This document shows, piece by piece, positions 34,426 through 43,597 of a stretch of 64,000 bases of DNA. This DNA comes from CAVSRC01 sp963830205. GTDB taxonomy: Bacteria; Pseudomonadota; Alphaproteobacteria; Rhizobiales; Kaistiaceae. The notes under the pieces are model-generated. The model had not been told where the DNA came from and made no database searches. It saw nothing but the letters and a program-made list of their open reading frames with translations. The stretch's first letter is position 1. Each line of letters begins with the position of its first letter. Both the position numbers and the translations under genes were made by a program. The stretch spans positions 47,227 to 111,226 of the forward strand of contig CAWHLP010000039.1 in the NCBI GenBank assembly GCA_963830205.1, read 5' to 3'.

Positions 34426-35058
34426 TCAGTTTATCACGACGACCTTGGTTCCGACCTTGACGCGGCCGTAGAGGTCGATGATGTCGTTGTTGGTCAGCCG
34501 GATGCAGCCCGACGATACCGCCTGGCCGATCGACCACGGCTCGTTGGAGCCGTGAATGCGGTAGATGCGCGCGCCGATATAGAGTGCACGCGCGCCCAGC
34601 GGGTTCGTGATGCCGCCCTTCATGTAGACCGGCAGGATGCGGCCCTTGGCCTTCTCGCGGTCGATCATCACCTGCGGCGGCGACCAGCTCGGCCACTCCG
34701 CCATGCGCGAGACGCGGTCGGTGCCCGACCAGGTGAAGCCTTCGCGGCCGACGCCGATGCCGTATTTGAGCGCCTTGCCCTTGTCCAACACCAGATAGAG
34801 GCGGCGCTCCTTGGTGTTGACCACGATCGTTCCGGCGCCATAGGGACCGTCGTAGGCCACCGTCTCGCGCGGGATCGGCGAGTAGCTGGCGCCGCGGGCC
34901 TGCGCCCCTCTCGCCATGACCGCCTGGACGTCGTAGGTGACGAACTTGTTCAGCGCGTTGTCGTAGTAGGTCTGCAGCTGGGCCTGGGCGGCCTGCAGGC
35001 TGAAGAGAATGCCCGCCATCGCCCCGACAGCGACGAGTATCTGCTTCCGCATGCTCAT
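34426..35058 (-). CDS. L,D-transpeptidase (YkuD family)
   Basis: 210 residues from MSMRKQ, with a signal peptide ending AAQAQ. The enzyme makes 3-3 crosslinks in peptidoglycan or anchors proteins to it. Seen: GTIVVNTKERRLYLVLDKGK, YGIGVGREGFTWSG, and the active site HGSNEPWSIGQAVSSGCIRL with the catalytic Cys and His. The YkuD domain occupies about 80-210. The first Met of the open frame is 10 codons further out; the one used has GGAAC just before it and gives a normal signal peptide. Confidence 0.92.
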   Translation of the reverse strand: MSMRKQILVAVGAMAGILFSLQAAQAQLQTYYDNALNKFVTYDVQAVMARGAQARGASYSPIPRETVAYDGPYGAGTIVVNTKERRLYLVLDKGKALKYGIGVGREGFTWSGTDRVSRMAEWPSWSPPQVMIDREKAKGRILPVYMKGGITNPLGARALYIGARIYRIHGSNEPWSIGQAVSSGCIRLTNNDIIDLYGRVKVGTKVVVIN

Positions 35059-35278
35059 GTTCCTTCCGGTCATCTCAAGCTGAGGCACGGCGTGGTCGCC
35101 ACCAGGCGCCGCTAAAACCGTGTTTGCCCAATTTGTCGCACTGGAACAAGAATGCGGCGACGCCGGCGGACCTCACCGGACGCATTTTGTCTCAGTGTTG
35201 TCTTGGCGCAACGCCCGCCTGCCGCCGCCGCAGCGGCGGAAAGCCGCAATTGCGCCGGACAATGGGAACGGATCAGCC

Positions 35279-35941
35279 ATGGACAACCCTCAGTGGATCG
35301 CGGTCGACCGCTACTTCGAAGATCACCTCATCAAGGAAGATGCGCGGCTCAAGGCGGTGCTCGCCGCCAGTGATTCGGTCGGGCTGCCGCCGATCAACGT
35401 CAGCGCCAATCTCGGCAAGCTGCTGATGATGGTGGCGATGATGGTTGGTGCCCGCCGCATCCTCGAGATCGGCACGCTGGGGGGCTATTCGTCCACATGG
35501 ATGGCCCGCGCCTTGCCGCAGGACGGCCGCCTGATCACGCTCGAGATCGATCCGCGCAACGCCAGGGTGGCCCGCGCCAACATCGCCACGGCGGGGCTTT
35601 CGGCGCTGGTCGACATCCGCCTCGGTCCGGCGCTCGACACGCTGCCGACGCTCGCCGACGACGGCCCCTTCGACATGGTCTTCATCGACGCCGACAAGTC
35701 CAACAATGCCATTTATCTGGGATGGGCGCTGAAGCTGTCGCGTCCGGGCAGCGCCATCGTCGTCGACAACGTCGTGCGCGACGGCGCGGTTGCCGATCCC
35801 AAGAGCCGCGACTTGAGCGTCCTCGGCTCCCGCCGTGTGGCCGACGCCATCGCCGCCGAACCGCGGCTCACCGCCACCGCCATTCAGACCGTCGGGGCGA
35901 AGGGCTACGACGGCTTCATCCTGGCGCTGGTCACCGGGTGA
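35279..35941 (+). CDS. Class I SAM-dependent O-methyltransferase
   Basis: 220 residues. Methyltransferase family 3 (catechol/caffeoyl-CoA type): ANLGKLLMMVAMMVGARRIL, EIGTLGGYSSTWMARALP (SAM motif I), TLEIDPRNARVARANI (acidic ribose ligand), DMVFIDADKSNN (metal-binding Asp), and VVDNVVRDGAV. The substrate may be a catechol-like compound (inference from family). Start is ATG before DNPQWIAVDRYFEDH; an upstream open extension is not conserved in type. The next gene is convergent, 18 bases away. Confidence 0.9.
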   Translation: MDNPQWIAVDRYFEDHLIKEDARLKAVLAASDSVGLPPINVSANLGKLLMMVAMMVGARRILEIGTLGGYSSTWMARALPQDGRLITLEIDPRNARVARANIATAGLSALVDIRLGPALDTLPTLADDGPFDMVFIDADKSNNAIYLGWALKLSRPGSAIVVDNVVRDGAVADPKSRDLSVLGSRRVADAIAAEPRLTATAIQTVGAKGYDGFILALVTG

Positions 35942-35959
35942 AGGAGCCCGAGGAACGAC

Positions 35960-37021
35960 CTAATCCAGCCGCACGCCGCCGTGGCTGCGGTCGCCGGCTT
36001 CCAGACAGAGATCGAGGATGCGCTGGATCTTGGCGGCCTGGCGGAAGTCGGGATTGGCGTGGGCGCCGGTCTGCACCGATTCGATGAAGCGCCGGTAGAT
36101 CGAGCGCACCGGCGGGCAGGCCACCTCGCGCCAGGTCATGGTGTGGACGTCGTTGCCGATGCAGCGCCCGAGCCACGACTTGTCGCCGGTGGTGATCATC
36201 TGCAGGCCGCCCTTGCTGCCGAACAGGTCGAGGCGCAGCGTGTTGGCATAGCCGGTGCCCCAGCGCGTTGCGTGGATGACGCCGAGCGCGCCGTTCTTCA
36301 GTTCGACCGACATGGCGAAGGAGTCGTTGGCGTCGAGCACATAGTCGCCGACGCGCCCGCCATCGGCCTTGGGGAAGGTCTTGGCGCGGCTTTCCATCCA
36401 CACGATGTCGTTGGCGCAGGCATAGGTGGCGAAGTCGACGATATGGATGCCGATGTCGCCGATGACGCCGTGGCTGCCGTGCTGCGACGACAGGCGCCAC
36501 AGCCAGCGGTCCTCGCTCTTCCAGTCGCCCCAGTGGTTGCCGACCAGCCAGCTCTGCAGGTAGGACGCCTCGAAGTGGCGGATCTCGCCGATCTCGCCGT
36601 TGACCACGATCTCGCGCGCCTTCTCCACCGCCGGCGAGCCGCGATAGGAGAGGTTGACCATGTTGATCAGGCCGCGCTTCTCGGCCGCCTCGGTCATCTC
36701 CAGCGCCAGCGGATAGGTCGTCGCCAGCGGCTTCTCGCACAATATGTGCTTGCCGGCGGCGATCAGCTTCATGGTGGTCGGGTGGTGGACTGCATCCGGC
36801 GTGACATTGGCGGCGGCATCGAATGCGCCCCAGGCGATCGCCATGTCGAGATCGGTGAAGCGATGGGCGATGCCGTATTCATCGCAGAAGCTGTTGAGGC
36901 GATCCTCGTGTGGCTCGACCGCCGCCACCAGTTCGACGCCGGGCAGCACGCGGAAGGCGCGGGCATGGGCGCGGGCCATGCCGCCGGTGCCCACGATCGC
37001 CAGCCGGACCGTGTCGCTCAT
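35960..37021 (-). CDS. Gfo/Idh/MocA-family oxidoreductase
   Basis: 353 residues. N-terminal NAD(P)-binding domain RLAIVGTGGMARAHARAFR, the family motif CEKPLATTYPLALEM with the catalytic Lys, and a C-terminal beta-sheet domain with GDIGIHIVDFATY. Together with the ThuA-like gene 24 bases upstream on the same strand it recalls thuA/thuB of rhizobia, which act on 3-keto forms of trehalose and related sugars. Substrate here is unproven. Confidence 0.9.
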   Translation of the reverse strand: MSDTVRLAIVGTGGMARAHARAFRVLPGVELVAAVEPHEDRLNSFCDEYGIAHRFTDLDMAIAWGAFDAAANVTPDAVHHPTTMKLIAAGKHILCEKPLATTYPLALEMTEAAEKRGLINMVNLSYRGSPAVEKAREIVVNGEIGEIRHFEASYLQSWLVGNHWGDWKSEDRWLWRLSSQHGSHGVIGDIGIHIVDFATYACANDIVWMESRAKTFPKADGGRVGDYVLDANDSFAMSVELKNGALGVIHATRWGTGYANTLRLDLFGSKGGLQMITTGDKSWLGRCIGNDVHTMTWREVACPPVRSIYRRFIESVQTGAHANPDFRQAAKIQRILDLCLEAGDRSHGGVRLD

Positions 37022-37045
37022 GGCCGGAGCCCCCCGAGGCGGTCG

Positions 37046-37834
37046 CTAACGGAAGCCGGCTTCGCCCGCCGCGTGCAGGCGCGGGCCCTTCTCCTCGATC
37101 GGCTCTGGCGCCTTGTCCACCGGCACGTTGGGTGCGTTGGTGATTCCCGCCCAGGCGGTCGCCGGGTTATGGGCCCACTTCACCGCATTGCGCAGCACGG
37201 TCTGCACGTTCTTGTCGTGATAGATCGGATAGACCTCGTGGCCGGGAGAGAAATAGAACACGCGCCCGCCGCCGCGCTGGAAGGTGACGCCGGAGCGGAA
37301 CACCTCGCCGCCGTCGTACCAGCTGATGAACACCGTCTCCATCGGCTCGGGGATGGTGAAGGGCTCGCCGTACATCTCGGTCTGCGGAACGATGAAGCTC
37401 TCGCTCAAGCCCCGCGCGATCGGGTGGTTGCGGTTGATCACCCAGATCCGTTCCTTCTCGCCCGCCTCGCGCCATTTGAGCGAGCAGGGCGTGCCCATCA
37501 GCCGCTTGAAGATCTTCGAGAAGTGGCCGGAGTGCAGGACGACCAGACCCATGCCTTCCCACACCCGTTCCGCCACCCGCTCGACCACCGCATCGGAAAC
37601 TGCGCCGTGCGCCTTGTGGCCCCACCAGGTCAGCACGTCGGTCTCGGCCAGCCGCTCCTTGCTCAGCCCGTGCTCGCTCTGCTCGAGGGTCGCCGTCGTC
37701 GCCGTGATCGCCGGGTCGGCGTTGAGCGCATCGGCGATGCAGCCGTGCATGCCCTTCGGATAGATCTCACGCACGAGCTTGTTCTCGCGGTCGTGGACGT
37801 TCTCTCCCCAGACTACCGTGCGGATGGTCATCAC
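37046..37834 (-). CDS. ThuA-like trehalose-utilisation family protein
   Basis: 262 residues. ThuA domain with a class I glutamine amidotransferase-like fold: TIRTVVWGENVHDRENKLVR, DVLTWWGHKAHGAVSDAVVE, GLVVLHSGHFSKIFKRLMG and YFSPGHEVYPIYHDKNVQ. In rhizobia ThuA works with a Gfo/Idh/MocA oxidoreductase in keto-sugar catabolism, and that partner follows directly. A xylose-type importer begins about 1 kb away on the opposite strand, so sugar metabolism is a shared theme. Confidence 0.9.
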   Translation of the reverse strand: MMTIRTVVWGENVHDRENKLVREIYPKGMHGCIADALNADPAITATTATLEQSEHGLSKERLAETDVLTWWGHKAHGAVSDAVVERVAERVWEGMGLVVLHSGHFSKIFKRLMGTPCSLKWREAGEKERIWVINRNHPIARGLSESFIVPQTEMYGEPFTIPEPMETVFISWYDGGEVFRSGVTFQRGGGRVFYFSPGHEVYPIYHDKNVQTVLRNAVKWAHNPATAWAGITNAPNVPVDKAPEPIEEKGPRLHAAGEAGFR

Positions 37835-38155
37835 TGCTCTCCGGAAATGCCAGAACGGGCCGCGTGCCGCCCGGTCGAGGATTGAGCGACAGGCGGATCG
37901 ACAGCGTCGTTTGCGGCGGGGCCCTCTGTCGGTTCAGCCTATACAAAAACCGCTCGGGCTTGCACGGCCTTTGTTAGGTGCGGTGCCGTCGGTGGAGGGC
38001 CGGAAGGCAACTGCGCGGCGCTTGCGTGCAGACAAAAAAACGCTCAGACAGCGCCACCCCGCGATTCCTGTGCGGTTCGTCCTGTCCCCCGCGAAGAGGG
38101 GCAACAGAACGTTAATACAACCGCGCTATCCAGGGCCGTGGGTCAGGGGATTGCC
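37835..38155. other. Intergenic region upstream of the first microprotein (321 bp)
   Basis: No conserved ORF. It carries the promoter of thuA on the minus strand and, at its right end, the leader of the first microprotein. A run of seven A (AAAAAAA followed by CGCTC) near 38035 and GTTAATACAACCGCGCTATC near 38111 are AT-rich patches; I cannot place a promoter with confidence. The ribosome-binding site AGGGGA lies just before 38156. Confidence 0.5.
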
Positions 38156-38245
38156 ATGACATTGTCGCTTCGCGTTCTCGTGTTCCTCGTTCTGAGTGCC
38201 GCCTCGACCGCCGTTCTGGCGCTACCGTACCTCACCATCCAATAG
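38156..38245 (+). CDS. Hydrophobic 29-residue microprotein, copy 1
   Basis: ATG to TAG encodes 29 residues: MTLSLRVLVFLVLSAAS at the start and LALPYLTIQ at the end. A single membrane-spanning segment covers about residues 7-23, with one Arg on the N-terminal side and a conserved PYLxIQ end. A clear ribosome-binding site (AGGGGA) is six bases before the ATG. The second copy at 38378 is identical at 19 of 29 residues, while many codons differ at silent positions (TTG/CTG, CTT/CTC, GTT/GTC, CTA/CTG), which points to selection on the peptide. Function unknown; possible small membrane protein or exported peptide. Confidence 0.7.
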   Translation: MTLSLRVLVFLVLSAASTAVLALPYLTIQ

Positions 38246-38377
38246 AAGATCCTTCACCGCCTCAGCGCGTGATTCACGGGCACGTTCCGCCCGCTGGGGC
38301 GCCTGTGACCGACGTCACCGCAAAGCGACGGCATCCGGTCCATATGAGTGTGCCTGACGGGTTCTGGATTTCTAGCA

Positions 38378-38467
38378 ATGTCCCTGGCTCTCCGCATAAC
38401 TGCCTTCTTCGTCCTCAGCACCGCTTCCGCGGCAGTATTGATGCTGCCTTATCTCAGTATCCAGTAA
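38378..38467 (+). CDS. Hydrophobic 29-residue microprotein, copy 2
   Basis: ATG to TAA encodes 29 residues: MSLALRITAFFVLSTAS, then LMLPYLSIQ at the end. Same length, same Arg6, same end pattern LPYLxIQ as copy 1. The segment about 7-23 is a plausible transmembrane helix. The ribosome-binding site is weak (CTGGATTTCTAGC before the ATG). The 132 bases between the copies hold no other ORF of note. Because both copies end exactly in IQ-stop, they appear to be complete proteins and not fragments. Confidence 0.65.
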   Translation: MSLALRITAFFVLSTASAAVLMLPYLSIQ

Positions 38468-38842
38468 CGGTGTGGATCGCCGGGCGACGGCCCGCGCGTG
38501 CAACCTCCGCGAGCCGGCGATTCATCGCATCAATGGCGATTCGTCATACGGATCGGCAGCGGTGGCGCGACCGGCTGCCGGCGAGGGGAATTGCGGAATG
38601 AGTGCGGAAGCCTGGTGTCGTCGGTTGCGACATGCTGACCGCGGATATCCACGAAACGCGGAAACGGCTTGCGGAACAACCACAATCCTCGATATTGTGC
38701 TGCCGCACCGACGCTTCAAGCGCTGCGAACGGATACACGTGTCCCGGCGAATTGCATTGGGGGCGTCGATTTGACGGATTGTTTGTTCACCGGGTGCATG
38801 CCCGAAAGTGCTGGGTATTCATCTGCCTAACGGGAGGATCTC
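38468..38842. other. Intergenic region before the sugar importer (375 bp)
   Basis: No credible gene; the open frames here have no recognisable composition or start. The region must carry the promoter of the xylF operon. A TTGACG word near 38775 could be a -35 box, but no good -10 box lies at 17 bases. GGGAGGA at 38832-38838 is the ribosome-binding site of xylF. Confidence 0.5.
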
Positions 38843-39881
38843 ATGAGGAAGCTACTGGTAACCTCGCTTGCCGCGATCGGCTTGGCCGCTTCGGCCACCG
38901 TGTCGCTCGCGCAAGTCGTTGTTGGCGTTTCCTGGAATAACTTCCAGGAAGAGCGCTGGAAAACCGACGAAGCGGCCATCAAGATCTGTGCTTGACGCTG
39001 CCGGAGCCAAGTACATCTCGACCGACGCTCAGTCCTCTGCTTCCAAGCAGTTGACCGACGTCGAGAACCTGATTTCGCAGGGCGCCAATGCCCTGATCGT
39101 CCTGGCCCAGGACACCGACGCCATTCAGCCGGCCATTCAGAAGGCGGTTGACGAGGGCATTCCGGTGGTCGGCTATGACCGCCTGATCGAGAACCCGAAG
39201 GCCTTCTACATCACCTTCGACAACAAGGAAGTTGGTGTGCTCGAGGCCAAGTACGTCTTCGCCGCCCAGCCGAAGGGCAACTACGTCATCATCAAGGGCA
39301 ACTCGGCTGACCCGAATGCCGACTTCCTGCGTTCCGGCATCGAAGAGGTGATCGGCCCGTCGGTGAAGAGCGGCGACATCAAGATCGTCGGCGAGATCTA
39401 CACCGACAACTGGGATCCGGCGAACGCCCAGAAGGAGATGGAGCAGTTCCTGACCGTCAACAACAACAAGGTTGACGCCGTGGTTTCCGAGAACGACGGC
39501 ATGGCCGGCGGCGTCGTTGCCGCTCTCGCCGCCCAGGGCATGGCTGGACAGGTCCCGGTCTCTGGCCAGGACGGTGACCATGCGGCTCTGAACCGCGTCG
39601 CGCTCGGCACGCAGACCGTGTCGGTGTGGAAGGACGCCCGCCAGCTCGGCAAGGCCGCCGGTGAGGCCGCTCTTGAGCTGGCCAAGGGGACGCCGATGGA
39701 CAAGATCACGGGTGCCGTGATGTTCAACGGTGGCCCCAAGCACGTCAACATGACGTCGCTGTTCCTGAAGCCGAACCCGATCACCAAGGACAACCTCAAC
39801 GAGGTGATTGACGGCGGCTGGATCACCAAGGACGAAGTCTGCAAGGGCGTGAAGCCCGGCACCGTCAAGGTGTGTGGCTAG
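38843..39881 (+). CDS. xylF: Xylose-type periplasmic sugar-binding protein XylF (one frameshift)
   Basis: About 345 residues after repair. Signal peptide MRKLLVTSLAAIGLAASATV cleaved after SLA. The mature protein starts QVVVGVSWNNFQEERWKTDE and continues, after a one-base insertion near 38984, with VLDAAGAKYISTDAQSSASK. The hinge and sugar motifs QGANALIVLAQDTDAIQPAI, YDRLIENPKAFYITFDN and VSGQDGDHAALNRV are typical of XylF. It binds a pentose or related sugar in the periplasm for the ABC importer encoded by the next two genes. A strong GGGAGGA precedes the ATG. Confidence 0.9.
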
Positions 39882-39962
39882 GTCCTTAGCCAATCGTGTC
39901 TGCGCCGCGCCTCATGCGCGGCGCAGATGGCCTTTTGCGTGCGCAATATCGGGTACTTGAAG

Positions 39963-41330
39963 ATGGCTGAGGCCACCGGTACGACCGGACCTGCGCCGGT
40001 TGGTGGCGTGAGCAGGCGCCAGACCGGCCTGCTGCGCGGCTTTCATGCATGCGACCGAGATTCGACGCCCGCATGCTCGGCATGATCGCGGCGCTGGCCA
40101 CTCATCTGGTTCGGCTTCCAGGTGATGACGTCCTGGCGCTTGTCGGGCAATCCCCTGGCGCTCACCGAAGGCGTCTTCCTGACCCCGCGCAACCTGTGGA
40201 ATCTCTCGGTGCAGACCTCCACGGTGGCCATAATGGCGACCGGGATGGTGCTGGTCATCGTCTCCCGCAACATCGACCTGTCGGTCGGTTCGTTGAACGG
40301 CTTCCTGGCGATGCTCATGGGCAAGATGCAGATCGAGATCCTGCCCCATTTCGTCGGTTACGACTGGCCCCTGACCTGGATCATCGTCGTGATCTTCGGG
40401 ATCGCGGTTGGCGCCGCTGATCGGCGGAATCCAGGGCTTCGTCATCGCCTTCTTCGGCATACCCGCCTTCATCGTCACCTTGGCGCGCTGCTGATATGGC
40501 GCGGCGCGGCGTGGTGGGTGGCCAGCGGCCGCACGCTGGCGCCCATGGACTCGACCTTCGCCAAGCTCGGCGGCGGCGGCTTCGGCTCCATCGGCGCCAC
40601 GCTGAGCTGGATCGTGGCGGCGATCGCCTGCGCTGCCATCATTATCGCGATCATCAACGGCCGTCGGCAGCGCGTGAAGTTCGAATTTCCGCTGCGCCCG
40701 GTCTGGGCCGAGCTCACCCTCGGCATCATCGGCTGCGGCGCGGTGATCGGCGCCATCGCCGTCATCAATGCCTATCCGATGCCGATCGGCCTGGCGAAGC
40801 AGTATGCGCAAGCTCCACGACATCGCCTGGCCGGACAGACGGTGAGCTGTACTTCTCGCTCGGCCTGGCGATCCCGGTTCTGATCGCCATCGGTGTCGGC
40901 GTTTCCGGTGACGTTCCTGGCCACGCGCACGCGCTTCGGGCGCTACGTCTTCGCCATCGGCGGCAATCCGGAGGCGGCGGAACTCGGCGGTATCAACACC
41001 CGCTGGATCATCATGAAGATCTTCATCCTCATGGGGGTCCTCTGCGCCATCGCCGGCATCGTCGCTTCGGCCCGCCTGAACGCAGCCACCAATGCGCTCG
41101 GCACCAACGACGAACTCTACGTCATCGCCGCCACCATCATCGGCGGCACGTCGTTCGCCGGCGGCATCGGCACCGTGCCCGGCGCCATGCTCGGCGCCAT
41201 CGTCATGCAGTCGCTGCAGTCGGGCATGCAACTCATGGGCATCGAGTCGCCGTTGCAGAACATCGTCTCGGGTCTGGTGCTCGTGATCGCCGTCGGCATC
41301 GACACGATGTATCGCAGGCGGACCAAGTGA
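39963..41330 (+). pseudogene. xylH: Sugar ABC transporter permease XylH, eight frame breaks
   Basis: The whole permease can be traced but across shifting frames: MAEATGTTGP (start), FDARMLGMIAALA, IWFGFQVMTSWRLSG, RNIDLSVGSLNGFLAMLMG, LIGGIQGFVIAFFGIPAFIV, GALLIWRGAAWWVASGRTLA, ELYFSLGLAIPVLIAIGVG, and EAAELGGINTRWIIMKIFIL. Frame breaks fall near 40048, 40061, 40101, 40416, 40482, 40808, 40836 and 40904; seven are one extra base and one a missing base. Residues between the breaks are well conserved, which argues for sequence errors over decay. It would form the channel for XylF with the ATPase that follows. Confidence 0.85.
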
Positions 41331-41357
41331 GCGCTCACGGATTAGGAGTGCCGAGCA

Positions 41358-42146
41358 ATGGCCGACGACCGCGAACCGCTCGTCGAGATGCGCAATATCT
41401 ACGTCTCGTTCGGCGGCGTTCACGCCGTGGAGAACGCGACGATCTCGCTCTATGAGGGCGAGGTGGTCGGCCTTGTCGGCGGCAACGGCGCCGGCAAGTC
41501 GACCCTGATGAAGGTGCTCTCCGGCGCCTACCAGCCCGATTCGGGGGAGATCTTCGTCGCCGGCCAGCACGTGTCGATCAACAACCCGCGCGACGCCAAG
41601 GCGCTGGGCATCGAGACGATCTACCAGAACCTGGCGCTCGCCGATAACGTCGATGCGCCGGCCAACGTCTTCCTCGGTCGCGAGATGCTGGGCCGCTTCA
41701 ACACGCTCGACGACGTTGCCATGGAGGCGGCCACCCGCAAGGTGATGGGCCGCCTCAATCCGCTGTTCAAGGGCTTCAAGACGCCGGTGGCGGCGCTCTC
41801 CGGCGGCCAGCGCCAGTCGGTGGCCATCGCTCGGGCAATCTACTTCAACGCCCGCATCCTGATCATGGACGAGCCCACGGCCGCGCTCGGACCGGCCGAG
41901 ACCGCCCAGGTGCGCGACCTCGTCAAGCAGTTGAAGAAGGAAGGCATCGGCATCTTCCTCATCAGCCATGAAATTCATGACGTCTTCGACCTGGCCGACC
42001 GCATCACCGTCATGAAAACGGCGCGAATGGTCGGCACGGTCAACAAGAACGACGTCGATACGGACCAGGTGTTGGGCATGATCATCGGCGGCACCGTGCC
42101 GCCGGGAGTGAAGATCGCCAACGCCTATTCAGAGGCGAGGGCATGA
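41358..42146 (+). CDS. xylG: Sugar ABC transporter ATP-binding protein, single-domain type
   Basis: 262 residues, one ATPase domain. E. coli XylG has two fused domains (about 510), whereas rhizobial sugar importers such as FrcA have this short form. Seen: Walker A VGGNGAGKSTLMK, Q-loop TIYQNLALAD, signature ALSGGQRQSVAIARA, Walker B ILIMDEPTAALGP, and the switch LISHEIHDVF. Two copies should assemble per transporter. It ends with ATGA overlap into the di-haem oxidoreductase gene, so that gene is in the same operon. Confidence 0.92.
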   Translation: MADDREPLVEMRNIYVSFGGVHAVENATISLYEGEVVGLVGGNGAGKSTLMKVLSGAYQPDSGEIFVAGQHVSINNPRDAKALGIETIYQNLALADNVDAPANVFLGREMLGRFNTLDDVAMEAATRKVMGRLNPLFKGFKTPVAALSGGQRQSVAIARAIYFNARILIMDEPTAALGPAETAQVRDLVKQLKKEGIGIFLISHEIHDVFDLADRITVMKTARMVGTVNKNDVDTDQVLGMIIGGTVPPGVKIANAYSEARA

Positions 42147-43597
42147 CGCATGGATCTCGCGGGCTGGGAAGGCGACACCAGGCTCGGTTAGGGACGGCTG
42201 CAATCTGCGCAGCCCTGCTGGTCGGCGGTTCGGCCGCTGCCGACGATGCTGTTCCCTGGGCTGAGAAGGCGATCCACAGCCACGTCGATTTCACCCAGTT
42301 CGAGGGGGCGCTGACCCCCGACCAGCTCCACCAGCTTATCGCCGACGGCAAGAGCCTGTTCACGGCGCGCTTCACCACGGCTGACGGCATGGGCCGTCCG
42401 ATGGCGACCCAGGCGATCATCCCGACGCTGCGCAAGCATCCGGTCGACGTCATGTTCCGCCGCACGGCCGGCCTCGATTCCAACAACTGCCAGTCCTGCC
42501 ACAGCGTGCCGATCCTCGGCGGCGCCGGTGACTTCTCCGCCAATGCCTTCATCTCAGAGGGCTTCGAGAGCGCCGATTTCGATACGCTCGACCCGCAGTT
42601 CTCCAACGAGCGCGGCTCGGTCAGCCTGTTCGGCGATGGCCTGGTCGAATTGCTCGCCCGCGAGATGACGGCGGAGCTGCGCAGCGAACGCAACAAGGCG
42701 GTCGCCGCCGCCCGCGCCAGCGGCCAGCCCGAAACCGTCAGCCTGTCGTCCAAGGGCGTCGATTTCGGCAAGCTCACCGTGATGCCTGATGGCCTGGTCG
42801 ATTTCTCCGCCCTGGAAGGCATCGATTCGGACCTGACCGTGCGCCCCTTCGGCCAGAAGGGCGTCTTCGCCTCGCTGCGCCAGTTCACCGTCAACGCCGG
42901 CAACATCCATCTCGGCATGGAGGCGAGCGAGCGCTGGGGCAAGCGCTGGACCGGAACCGACGATTTCGACGGCGACGGCGTTCCCGACGAACTGTCGCCG
43001 GGCGACGTCTCGGCGCTGGTCTCCTTCCAGGCGACGCTGCCGGCGCCCGCCCGCATGGTGCCGGACGATCCCGCCTGGCGCGACGCGGCCGCTCAGGGCG
43101 AGAAGCTGTTCACGTCGATGGGCTGTGCCGTGTGCCATCGGCCATCGCTGCCGTTGAACAGCCTCACCTTCACCGATCCCGCCCCCTACGATACCGCCGG
43201 CACTTTGCGCTCCGGCGAGGTCGCCAAGCCGATCTCCTATGATCTGGGCATGCTCGACTGGGCCAAGACCCTGCCGCGCAACGACCAGGGCCAGATCCTG
43301 GTGCCGCTCTTCGGCGACCTCAAGCGCCACCACATCTCCGACAGCGAGGTCAGCCGGCTCGGCAACGAGCTGCTCGCCCAGCGCTTCGTCGAGCGCGACG
43401 TCTTCATCACCGCCGAGCTGTGGGGCGTCGGCTCGACCGCGCCCTATGGTCACCGCAACGACATCACCACGCTCGACGATGTCATCCGTGCCCACGGCGG
43501 CGAGGGGCGCGATGCCCGCCAGCACTACATCGACGCCAGCGATGCCGATCGCTCCGACCTCATCGCCTTCCTGAAGACCCTGGTGATCCCGCAATGA
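42143..43597 (+). CDS. Di-haem oxidoreductase (DUF1111, thiol-oxidoreductase-like)
   Basis: 484 residues. Predicted exported: hydrophobic stretch at about 18-33 ending SAAADD. Two c-type haem sites, CQSCH (116-120) and CAVCH (328-332), match the COG3488 family, which resembles MauG/peroxidase folds and is annotated as predicted CxxC-containing thiol oxidoreductase. Other blocks: NERGSVSLFGDGLVELLARE, DFDGDGVPDELSPGDVSAL, and LGNELLAQRFVERD. No function is established for the family. It overlaps the ATPase gene before and the FG-GAP gene after, each by 4 bases. Confidence 0.88.
   Translation: MTHGSRGLGRRHQARLGTAAICAALLVGGSAAADDAVPWAEKAIHSHVDFTQFEGALTPDQLHQLIADGKSLFTARFTTADGMGRPMATQAIIPTLRKHPVDVMFRRTAGLDSNNCQSCHSVPILGGAGDFSANAFISEGFESADFDTLDPQFSNERGSVSLFGDGLVELLAREMTAELRSERNKAVAAARASGQPETVSLSSKGVDFGKLTVMPDGLVDFSALEGIDSDLTVRPFGQKGVFASLRQFTVNAGNIHLGMEASERWGKRWTGTDDFDGDGVPDELSPGDVSALVSFQATLPAPARMVPDDPAWRDAAAQGEKLFTSMGCAVCHRPSLPLNSLTFTDPAPYDTAGTLRSGEVAKPISYDLGMLDWAKTLPRNDQGQILVPLFGDLKRHHISDSEVSRLGNELLAQRFVERDVFITAELWGVGSTAPYGHRNDITTLDDVIRAHGGEGRDARQHYIDASDADRSDLIAFLKTLVIPQ

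Noticed and set aside
38602..38940. 112-residue frame overlapping the xylF start
   Set aside because: Cys/Arg-rich without family features; it runs over the ribosome site and signal peptide of xylF in another frame.
39912..41978. 688-residue minus-strand frame opposite xylH and xylG
   Set aside because: It is uninterrupted while xylH is frameshifted, which is tempting, but the xylH fragments have clear family motifs and the antisense product has none.
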